A DNA stretch of 14,390 nt from an uncultured Eubacteriales bacterium (lineage in GTDB: Bacteria > Bacillota_A > Clostridia > Oscillospirales > Oscillospiraceae). This document shows, piece by piece, positions 8,370 to 13,911 of the stretch. The notes under the pieces were generated by a model. The model made no database searches. It was not told where the DNA came from and saw only the letters and a program-made list of their open reading frames with translations. Position 1 is the first letter of the stretch, and each line of letters opens with the position of its first letter. Both the position numbers and the translations under genes were made by a program. The stretch covers positions 1 through 14,390 of the forward strand of contig CATIYU010000136.1 in assembly GCA_949739085.1 (NCBI GenBank), written 5' to 3'.

Positions 8370-8423
8370 GGCACAATTCATGAAAAGTTCACAGGCAATT
8401 AAAAAACCATTCAAAAACGCCTA

Positions 8424-8452
8424 TTGACTATTTTTTTGTTCTGACGTATAGT
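8424..8452 (+). promoter_or_regulatory. Sigma-A promoter of the MarR-ABC operon
   Basis: The -35 TTGACT (8424-8429) and -10 TATAGT (8447-8452) are separated by exactly 17 bp. The spacer is AT-rich with a T7 run. The site is about 40 nt upstream of the MarR start. Confidence 0.9.
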
Positions 8453-8465
8453 TAGTACGCTAACT
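8450..8465. promoter_or_regulatory. MarR-type operator overlapping the -10
   Basis: AGTTAGTACGCTAACT is a 16-bp palindrome (6-bp arms AGTTAG/CTAACT, spacer TACG). It covers the end of the -10 box and the expected transcription start. Its position and size suit a MarR dimer that represses its own operon by blocking RNA polymerase. The binding itself is inferred. Confidence 0.8.
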
Positions 8466-8494
8466 TTATTTTTCCAAAGAAAGGAAGAAGAGCC

Positions 8495-8941
8495 ATGTCC
8501 GGACCACATCAGCTGGGGCAGATGATCGCCTATTGTGGGCATCTGTGCCGGCAGTGTACCGGCAAGTACCTGCGGGAGGCGGGCTATGAAGTCACGCCGG
8601 TGCAGTCCCACGTCCTGCACTACCTATCCTGCTGCGGCCGGGAGGTCAACCAGCGGGACCTGGAGCGGGAGCTGCGGCTAAAGCCCTCCACGGTCAACGG
8701 CATTGTGGGCCGTCTGGAGGATAGGGGCTACATCTCCCGCCGGGCCAGCCCAGAGGACGGCCGTTGCCGCCTGGTGGGGCTGACGGAGGCTGGCCGCAGA
8801 AAGGTGGATGAGTTCCAGGCCGCCTTGGAGGAGACGAACCGCCGCTTTGCCGCCGGCCTCTCCCCGGAGGAACGCCGCCAGCTGGCCGCTCTGCTGGCCC
8901 GCATGATCGAAAATCTGGAAAACGAGGTAAACGCGACATGA
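8495..8941 (+). CDS. MarR-family winged-helix transcriptional regulator
   Basis: The product is 148 aa, the usual MarR length. The winged helix runs from about residue 33 (VTPVQSHVLHYL) through the recognition helix (KPSTVNGIVGRLEDRGYI) to the wing with the typical 'RRASPEDGRCRLVGLTEAG' hairpin. Helical ends provide dimerisation. The RBS AAGGAAG (8481-8487) lies 7 nt before ATG. Its stop overlaps the next start as ATGA (8938-8941), which indicates translational coupling to the exporter genes. It is probably an autorepressor released by a ligand that the exporter removes; this follows from context and is not shown. It is unusually Cys-rich (C14, C18, C21, C46, C47 and one in the wing), so redox or metal sensing is possible. 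Confidence 0.95.
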   Translation: MSGPHQLGQMIAYCGHLCRQCTGKYLREAGYEVTPVQSHVLHYLSCCGREVNQRDLERELRLKPSTVNGIVGRLEDRGYISRRASPEDGRCRLVGLTEAGRRKVDEFQAALEETNRRFAAGLSPEERRQLAALLARMIENLENEVNAT

Positions 8942-10674
8942 TCAGAAAACTCTGGCCATACACCCGGGGCTACCGGAAGTGGGTGGTATTGGGCGTACTC
9001 TGCTCCGCCAGCGAGGCGGTGTTCGAGCTGCTGCTGCCCCTGGTGATGGCGGACATTGTGGACACCGGCATCCCCGCCGGGGACACCGCTTACATTCTCC
9101 AGCGGGGAGCGCTGATGGTGGCCATGGCCCTCATCTCCATGAGCCTGGGGGTGTCGGCGGCCTTCCTATCCTCCCGGGCGGGCCAAGGCTTTGGCGCAAA
9201 TCTGCGGAAGGCCCAGTACGACCACATTCAGGAATATTCCTTCCGGAACCTTGAGAAGTTCTCCACCGCCTCTCTGGTTACCCGCCTGACCAACGACTGT
9301 AGCATGATGCAGATGTCCCTGATGATGGGGATGCGTCTGCTGGTCCGGGCCCCGGTGATGCTGGTGAGCGCCCTGGTGCTGGCTGTCTCCATCAGCCTGA
9401 AGCTCTCCCGGGTATTCCTGGTGGCCCTGCCGCTGCTGCTGGTGCTCATCCTGGCGGTCATCAAGTACGTCAGTCCCCTCTTCAGCTCCCTCCAGGAGCG
9501 CACGGACGGTGTGAACCTGGTGGTGCAGGAGAACCTGTCCGCCATTCGGGTGGTGAAGTCCTTTGTCCGGGAGGACCGGGAGGCGGAAAAATTCCAGAAG
9601 CGCAACGACGAGCTGAGAAGGACCTCGGAGAAAGCCTTTGGCTTCGTTGTGGTGAACATGCCCATTATGATGCTCATTACCTACGGTGCCATTATCGCCG
9701 TCATGTGGTACGGCGCGCCACTGGTCCAGGCCGGGGAGCTGGAGGTAGGGCTTCTGAGTACCTTCTTTACCTATATTACACAAGTGCTGATGAGCCTTAT
9801 GATGGTCTCCATGATTATGATGATGATTACCCGGTCCATCGCCTGCGGCAAACGGATTCTGGAGGTGCTGGAGGAGCAGCCCGACATCACGGACGCCGCC
9901 GCTAGCGGCGACGCGGAGGCCGCAGATGGTTCCGTCGACTTCGACCACGTCTATTTCCGCTATAACAGCGGCGGGGAGGGCTGGAACCTGCACGACATCA
10001 ATCTCCACATCAAAAGCGGCGCCACGGTGGGCATCATCGGCGGCACCGGCTCCGCCAAGAGCACCCTGGTCCAGCTGATCCCCCGGCTCTACGAGGCCAA
10101 TGAGGGCACGGTCCGGGTGGGCGGCAGGCCCGTGGCGGACTACACTCTGGAGCATCTGCGGGACGCGGTGTCCATGGTTCTGCAAAAGAACACCCTGTTC
10201 TCCGGCAGCATCCGGGAGAACCTGCTCTGGGGCCGGGAGGACGCCACGGACGAGGAAATTGAGGCCGCCTGCGACGCCGCCTGCGCCGCGGAATTCGTCC
10301 GCCGTATGCCGGAGGGCTATGATACCAACTTGGGCCAGGGTGGCGTCAACGTCTCCGGCGGGCAGAAGCAGCGGCTCTGCATTGCCCGGGCCATCCTGAA
10401 AAAGCCCAAGGTGCTGATTCTGGACGACAGCACCAGCGCCGTGGACACCGCCACGGACGCGAAAATCCGGCAGGCATTCCGCACGAGCCTGCCGGACACC
10501 ACGAAGATCATCATTGCCCAGCGCATTATTTCTGTCATGGATGCGGACCTGATCGTGGTCATGGACGACGGAAGGATTGCGGATATGGGAACCCACGAGG
10601 AGCTTATGAAAACCAGCGAAATTTACCGCGACGTCTACCAGTCGCAGCAGGAGGGGGCGGAGATCAATGGCTGA
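8938..10674 (+). CDS. ABC exporter half-transporter A (degenerate-site subunit of a heterodimer)
   Basis: The product is 578 aa: a type-I exporter fold with six membrane helices (about 15-38, 57-78, 133-153, 158-178, 243-265, 273-297) followed by an ATPase domain from about residue 330. Walker A is GGTGSAKST (368-376), with Ala373 in place of the usual Gly before Lys374. The signature is VSGGQ (472-476). Walker B is VLILDD (492-497), with Asp497 where the catalytic Glu normally sits, and the switch His is Gln528. These are the hallmarks of the degenerate-site subunit of heterodimeric exporters such as TM287/288 and BmrCD. It exports an unknown substrate, likely drugs or other amphiphiles, across the cytoplasmic membrane. 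It overlaps the MarR stop by 4 bp and the next gene by 8 bp. Confidence 0.96.
   Translation: MIRKLWPYTRGYRKWVVLGVLCSASEAVFELLLPLVMADIVDTGIPAGDTAYILQRGALMVAMALISMSLGVSAAFLSSRAGQGFGANLRKAQYDHIQEYSFRNLEKFSTASLVTRLTNDCSMMQMSLMMGMRLLVRAPVMLVSALVLAVSISLKLSRVFLVALPLLLVLILAVIKYVSPLFSSLQERTDGVNLVVQENLSAIRVVKSFVREDREAEKFQKRNDELRRTSEKAFGFVVVNMPIMMLITYGAIIAVMWYGAPLVQAGELEVGLLSTFFTYITQVLMSLMMVSMIMMMITRSIACGKRILEVLEEQPDITDAAASGDAEAADGSVDFDHVYFRYNSGGEGWNLHDINLHIKSGATVGIIGGTGSAKSTLVQLIPRLYEANEGTVRVGGRPVADYTLEHLRDAVSMVLQKNTLFSGSIRENLLWGREDATDEEIEAACDAACAAEFVRRMPEGYDTNLGQGGVNVSGGQKQRLCIARAILKKPKVLILDDSTSAVDTATDAKIRQAFRTSLPDTTKIIIAQRIISVMDADLIVVMDDGRIADMGTHEELMKTSEIYRDVYQSQQEGAEING
10649..10656 (+). promoter_or_regulatory. 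Ribosome binding site of ABC subunit B
   Basis: AGGAGGGG lies inside the 3' end of subunit A, 10 nt before the ATG at 10667. It supports translation of B from that ATG despite the 8-bp overlap. Confidence 0.7.
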
Positions 10675-12568
10675 TTTGAAGAAGGGCGCTCCGCCCCATG
10701 GTCCCGGGCATGGCCCTGGCGGCCCCAGAGGCGGCTTTCAGAAGCCAAAAGATATGGGCCGGACCATCCGGACCCTGCTGGGGTATATCGGAAAATCCAA
10801 ATGGCTGCTGCTGGTGGTGGCCGTGTGCCTGGTGCTCACCACCGCTTGCAGCATTGGGGGCTCCTACCTGCTCCGGCCCCTCATCGACGACTGCATTGTC
10901 CCCGGGGACTACGCAAAACTGGCCCGGATGCTGACCCTCATGGCCTGCGTCTACCTCTGCGCGGCCCTTTTGAGCTACACCTACTCCCGCATCATGGTCC
11001 ACGTCTCCCAGAAAGCCACCCACGCCATTCGCCGGGACCTGTTCACCAAAATGCAGGGACTGCCCCTAAGCTACTTTGACACCCACACTCACGGAGAGCT
11101 GATGAGCCGCTACACCAACGACATCGACACCCTCACCGAGATCCTCCAGAACGGCATGGTCTCCCTATGCTCCGGGGTGCTGACCTTTGTGGGCGTGGTG
11201 GCCATGATGCTGTACCTGAGCCCAGTGCTGTTTCTGGTGACGGTCTTCTCGCTGGGGCTCATGTTCGTGGTCATCATGACGGTGGGCAAAAGGAGCCGCC
11301 GCTACTTCACCGCCCAGCAGCGGGACTTGGGGGAGGTCAACGGCTACATTGAGGAGATGATTGAGGGCCAGAAGGTCATTAAAGTTTTCAACCACGAATC
11401 CGCCGCTAAGGAAGGGTTCTATGAGCGCAACGAGGCGTATCGCCACGCCGGAACCCGCGCGCAGATTTTCGCCGGCATGATGATGCCCGCCATGGGGAAT
11501 CTGAATTATATCAACTATGCCGTCACCTGCTGCGTTGGGGCCATGTTTGCGGTACAGGGCGGCGGCTTCCGGCTGGGCGATTTGGGCGCGTTTCTCCAAT
11601 ATACCCGGCAGGTGGGCCAGCCCATCACCCAGATTTCCCAGCAGATCAATACGATTCTCTCCGCCGTAGCGGGCGCGGAGCGGATTTTTGAGATCATGGA
11701 AACCAAGCCGGAAGCGGACGACGGTCAGGTGGAATTGGTCCGCGTGGCGGAGCGTTCCGGCGGAGAGCTTACGGAAGCCGCCTATGACACCGGCGCATGG
11801 GCCTGGAAAAAGCCCGGCGGCGAGCTGGTTCCCCTGCGGGGCGACGTGCGTTTTGAAAATGTGGTGTTCGGCTACAACCCGGAACGCGTCATTTTGAAAA
11901 ACGTGTCCCTCTTTGCAAAACCGGGTCAGAAGATTGCGTTTGTCGGCTCCACCGGCGCAGGCAAAACCACGATTACGAGCCTGATCAACCGGTTTTATGA
12001 AATCCAGAGCGGCGCGATCACCTACGACGGGATTGACGTGCGGGACATTGCAAAGGACTCTTTGCGCCGCTCTTTGGGCGTAGTGCTGCAAGACACGCAT
12101 TTGTTCACCGGCACGGTGGCGGATAATATCCGCTATGGCCGTTTGGACGCAGCGGACGAGGAAGTGGAGGCGGCGGCGCGTCTGGCGGGAGCGGACGCCT
12201 TCATCCGGCATCTGCCCCAGGGCTATCAGACCATGCTCTCCGGCGACGGCGGCAGTCTGAGCCAGGGCGAACGGCAGCTATTGAACATTGCCCGGGCCGC
12301 CTGCGCAAATCCGCCGGTATTGATTCTGGACGAGGCCACCAGTTCCATCGACACGCGGACGGAAAAGCTCATTGAGCGCGGCATGGACCGGCTCATGGCG
12401 GGCCGCACGGTGTTTGTCATCGCCCACCGGCTCTCTACGGTCCGCAACGCAAAGGCCATCATGGTACTGGAGCAGGGCGAGATCATCGAGCGCGGCGACC
12501 ATGACGGCTTGCTGGGCGAGAAAGGCCGTTATTTCCAGCTCTACACCGGCCAGGCGGAACTGGCGTAA
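10667..12568 (+). CDS. ABC exporter half-transporter B (catalytic Walker B subunit of a heterodimer)
   Basis: The product is 633 aa. A His/Gly/Pro-rich cytoplasmic N-terminus (about residues 7-30) precedes six membrane helices. An insertion of about 45 residues (347-391, with AWAWKKPGGELVPL) separates them from the ATPase domain. Walker A is canonical GSTGAGKT (427-434), Walker B is VLILDE with Glu556, and the switch is His587. The signature is deviant: LSQGE (531-535) instead of LSGGQ. The deviation complements subunit A. A's Walker site with B's LSQGE would form the degenerate ATP site, and B's Walker site with A's VSGGQ the hydrolytic one. Heterodimeric exporters of the BmrCD type are arranged this way. 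It is the last gene of the MarR operon, followed by two hairpins. Confidence 0.96.
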   Translation: MADLKKGAPPHGPGHGPGGPRGGFQKPKDMGRTIRTLLGYIGKSKWLLLVVAVCLVLTTACSIGGSYLLRPLIDDCIVPGDYAKLARMLTLMACVYLCAALLSYTYSRIMVHVSQKATHAIRRDLFTKMQGLPLSYFDTHTHGELMSRYTNDIDTLTEILQNGMVSLCSGVLTFVGVVAMMLYLSPVLFLVTVFSLGLMFVVIMTVGKRSRRYFTAQQRDLGEVNGYIEEMIEGQKVIKVFNHESAAKEGFYERNEAYRHAGTRAQIFAGMMMPAMGNLNYINYAVTCCVGAMFAVQGGGFRLGDLGAFLQYTRQVGQPITQISQQINTILSAVAGAERIFEIMETKPEADDGQVELVRVAERSGGELTEAAYDTGAWAWKKPGGELVPLRGDVRFENVVFGYNPERVILKNVSLFAKPGQKIAFVGSTGAGKTTITSLINRFYEIQSGAITYDGIDVRDIAKDSLRRSLGVVLQDTHLFTGTVADNIRYGRLDAADEEVEAAARLAGADAFIRHLPQGYQTMLSGDGGSLSQGERQLLNIARAACANPPVLILDEATSSIDTRTEKLIERGMDRLMAGRTVFVIAHRLSTVRNAKAIMVLEQGEIIERGDHDGLLGEKGRYFQLYTGQAELA

Positions 12569-12576
12569 CGGGGGAC

Positions 12577-12606
12577 GTTCCTTTTTTCTCGAGAGAAAAA
12601 AGGAAC
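12577..12606. repeat. AT-rich perfect hairpin downstream of the ABC operon
   Basis: GTTCCTTTTTTCT (12577-12589) and AGAAAAAAGGAAC (12594-12606) are exact 13-bp arms around CGAG, 8 nt after the stop of subunit B. The arms contain T6/A6 runs, but no T-tract follows. It may assist termination or belong to a dispersed intergenic repeat. Confidence 0.7.
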
Positions 12607-12621
12607 CAAAAAAGAGCTTTC

Positions 12622-12661
12622 AAAAAGAGGGAGCTGACCTTCGGTCAGCTCCCTCTTTTTT
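12622..12661. terminator. Strong bidirectional terminator shared by the ABC operon and the RHH gene
   Basis: GAGGGAGCTGACC (12627-12639) pairs with GGTCAGCTCCCTC (12643-12655) around a TTC loop. The stem is flanked by A5 on the left and T6 on the right, so it gives a U-tract in either direction. The right arm contains the last codons and stop (12645-12647) of the minus-strand RHH gene. Confidence 0.9.
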
Positions 12662-12821
12662 GCCGTCTGCGCTTTTGCGCCAGCAATTCCACCGACAGAT
12701 CGCCCGCCATCTTGAACAGCGCGTCCGCCAGAACCTGTTCAATTTTATACCCGCTCTGCTGGGAAACCTTTTCATAAAACACCGCCGTCTCCAACGGCAA
12801 ATCCACCATGTATCGCGCCAT
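12645..12821 (-). CDS. 58-aa ribbon-helix-helix-like DNA-binding protein (candidate repressor or antitoxin)
   Basis: This small gene starts with ATG at 12821 behind a perfect AGGAGG (12830-12835) at 8-nt spacing. Its own consensus sigma-A promoter lies at 12872-12900. The product begins MARYMVDLPLETAVFYEKV, continues QQSGYKIEQVLADALFKMA and ends in a basic tail (QKRRRQKRG). The layout of an N-terminal strand (RYMVDLP), a helix, a 'SGY' turn and a second helix fits an RHH (Arc/MetJ-like) dimer, as in many antitoxins and small repressors. No toxin-like partner is adjacent; the divergent neighbour is an XRE protein. The last codons and stop are part of the shared terminator stem. An 83-aa frame overlapping it is a shadow. 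I am confident that it is a gene and moderately confident of the fold. Confidence 0.82.
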   Translation of the reverse strand: MARYMVDLPLETAVFYEKVSQQSGYKIEQVLADALFKMAGDLSVELLAQKRRRQKRGS

Positions 12822-12829
12822 ATCAAATT

Positions 12830-12835
12830 CCTCCT
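12830..12835 (-). promoter_or_regulatory. Ribosome binding site of the RHH gene
   Basis: A perfect AGGAGG on the minus strand, 8 nt from the ATG at 12821. It decides between the overlapping minus-strand frames. Confidence 0.88.
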
Positions 12836-12871
12836 ATGTTCGCTTTTTGCATTTTGTGGGTCGTTATCCAT

Positions 12872-12900
12872 ATAATACCACAGATTTCGACCACTGTCAA
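12872..12900 (-). promoter_or_regulatory. Consensus sigma-A promoter of the RHH gene
   Basis: On the minus strand TTGACA (12895-12900) and TATTAT (12872-12877) have a 17-bp spacer. The -35 is perfect and the -10 differs from TATAAT at one position. The predicted start is near 12865, giving a leader of about 44 nt. Confidence 0.9.
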
Positions 12901-12915
12901 TGTCGTTACGACATT
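12899..12915. promoter_or_regulatory. 17-bp palindromic operator between back-to-back -35 boxes
   Basis: AATGTCGTTACGACATT has exact 7-bp arms around TTA. It overlaps the RHH -35 by two bases and abuts the XRE -35 candidate (12916-12921). The sequence GTCGTTA inside it (12902-12908) recurs at 12860-12866, on the predicted RHH transcription start. It is probably the binding site of one of the two flanking regulators; which one cannot be told from sequence. Confidence 0.75.
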
Positions 12916-12944
12916 TTGAATCGGTTTATTGCCTGCCCTAGTCT
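12916..12944 (+). promoter_or_regulatory. Weak sigma-A promoter candidate of the XRE gene
   Basis: TTGAAT (12916-12921) and TAGTCT (12939-12944) are 17 bp apart. The -10 is poor, which fits a promoter that is weak or needs activation. Confidence 0.45.
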
Positions 12945-12962
12945 CTCTAAACTAATAGAGAG
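12943..12962 (+). promoter_or_regulatory. Inverted repeat covering the XRE transcription start and ribosome binding site
   Basis: CTCTCTA (12943-12949) and TAGAGAG (12956-12962) are exact arms around AACTAA. The right arm is part of the ribosome binding region AGAGGTGAT (12959-12967) of the XRE gene. It could be an operator on DNA or, if the transcript starts upstream, a hairpin that hides the ribosome binding site. Confidence 0.6.
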
Positions 12963-12972
12963 GTGATAAACG

Positions 12973-13200
12973 ATGAAGGAAGAATATCGGGACCGATACA
13001 GAAAGTTTGGACTGAACGTCGTATATTATCGAAAAGCCATGCGCGTTACGCAACTGCAACTGGCGGAGATGCTGGATATTGAAAGAAGCCATATCAGCGC
13101 GATTGAATTGGGAAATGTCGGCGTTTCCTTTGATCTGGTGTTCAAAATGTGCGATGTGTTCGGCATAAAACCAAAAGATCTTTTTGACTTCCGCGACTGA
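12973..13200 (+). CDS. 75-aa XRE/Cro-CI-type helix-turn-helix regulator
   Basis: The product is 75 aa, a single HTH_3 domain with no ligand or dimerisation extension. The N-terminal helix is KFGLNVVYYRKAM. Helix 2 is TQLQLAEML (26-34), and the recognition helix follows with ERSHISAIELG (38-47). The C-terminal part reads FKMCDVFGIKPKDLFDFR, the usual last helices of short XRE proteins. The start follows AGAGGTGAT at about 5 nt. It is divergent from the RHH gene, shares its regulatory region, and ends at a bidirectional terminator. Small XRE proteins like this commonly repress their own or neighbouring promoters; the targets here are unknown. Confidence 0.93.
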   Translation: MKEEYRDRYRKFGLNVVYYRKAMRVTQLQLAEMLDIERSHISAIELGNVGVSFDLVFKMCDVFGIKPKDLFDFRD

Positions 13201-13210
13201 CCCTTCTGCA

Positions 13211-13251
13211 AAACAGGCCCTCCGGAAAACCGGAGGGCCTGTTTCTCGTTC
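13211..13251. terminator. Bidirectional terminator between the XRE gene and cbiC
   Basis: AAACAGGCCCTCCGG (13211-13225) pairs perfectly over 15 bp with 13230-13244 around AAAA. The + strand tail is TCTCGTTCAGTTT; on the - strand the tail is TGCAGAAGGG after a stem ending in GTTT. It lies between the XRE stop (13198-13200) and the cbiC stop (13250-13252). Confidence 0.85.
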
Positions 13252-13906
13252 AGTTTCGGCTGGAAGGGTCCAGTAGCCCCGCCGCCGTATAAAGCAGGGC
13301 GTTGCAGATGGCCGCGGCAACATTGCTTCCGCCCTTGCGCCCCAGCGACACAATCGCCGGAACCCCCAGACGGGTGCAGACCTCCCAGATTCGCTCTTTG
13401 CTCTCCACGACGTTCACAAAACCCACCGGAACCCCGATCACCAACGCCGGACGCCAGCCCGCCTCCATGCGTTCCGCAATGCGAAGCAGGGCGGTTGGGG
13501 CGTTGCCCACGGCCAGAATCGCGGCGGGAACCTCCGCCTCTGCCCGCAGAACCGCCGCCGCCGCGCGGGTGGACCCGGCCGCCTTGGCCTGTTCCGCCGT
13601 TTCGGGGTCCGCCATGAAACAGCGGGCCGTCCCGCCCAAACGGGCCAGCGCGGGCTTGCTGACGCCGGAAAGAGCCATATGCGTATCCGTCACGACGACG
13701 CCTCCCCGCAGGGCCTCCGCGCCCCGCGCCACAGCCTGGGGCGTAAAGCGCAGGTTTTCCGCGTAGTCAAAATCCGCCGTGGTGTGAATCACCCGCTTCA
13801 CCACCGCCTCCGTTTCCCCTTCCAGAACCATCCCGCGGGCGGTAAGCTCTGCCGTCAGAATGTTCATGCTCTCCCGTTCGATGTCCGCCGGTTTGATGTG
13901 CGCCAT
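13250..13906 (-). CDS. cbiC: Cobalt-precorrin-8 methylmutase (CbiC/CobH)
   Basis: The product is 218 aa from the ATG at 13906, normal for CbiC. It moves the C-11 methyl group to C-12 of the corrin ring, giving cobyrinate, in cytoplasmic B12 synthesis. The family hallmark RVIHTTADFDYAENLRF is present, with His41 as the catalytic His. VVVTDTHMALSGV, GNAPTALLRI and the C-terminal GVPVGFVNVVESKE and GRKGGSNVAAAICNALL are also typical. The start is decided by AAAGGGGA (13915-13922), 8 nt upstream. A longer 273-aa reading frame from 14071 would overlap cobQ and gives an unrelated Arg/Pro-rich extension, so it is rejected. The gene lies 5 bp after cobQ in the same operon and ends at the shared terminator. 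Confidence 0.95.
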   Translation of the reverse strand: MAHIKPADIERESMNILTAELTARGMVLEGETEAVVKRVIHTTADFDYAENLRFTPQAVARGAEALRGGVVVTDTHMALSGVSKPALARLGGTARCFMADPETAEQAKAAGSTRAAAAVLRAEAEVPAAILAVGNAPTALLRIAERMEAGWRPALVIGVPVGFVNVVESKERIWEVCTRLGVPAIVSLGRKGGSNVAAAICNALLYTAAGLLDPSSRN

Positions 13907-13911
13907 AGCGG

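Noticed and set aside
9166..10596. 476-codon minus-strand open frame opposite ABC subunit A
   Set aside because: His/Gln/Gly-rich low-complexity translation, no RBS-start fit, antisense to a clear ABC gene.
11165..12211. 348-codon minus-strand open frame opposite ABC subunit B
   Set aside because: A shadow of the ABC coding frame with no recognisable domain.
12620..12871. 83-codon minus-strand frame overlapping the RHH gene
   Set aside because: Trp/Arg/Cys-rich translation. Its start lies at the RHH promoter -10, so it would not be transcribed in full, and the RHH frame has the AGGAGG.
12372..12875. 167-codon plus-strand frame running past the ABC operon end
   Set aside because: An out-of-frame shadow of subunit B that reads through two hairpins; no start signal.
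12952..13353. 133-codon minus-strand frame across the XRE gene and terminator
   Set aside because: It crosses the convergent terminator and is antisense to a clear HTH gene.
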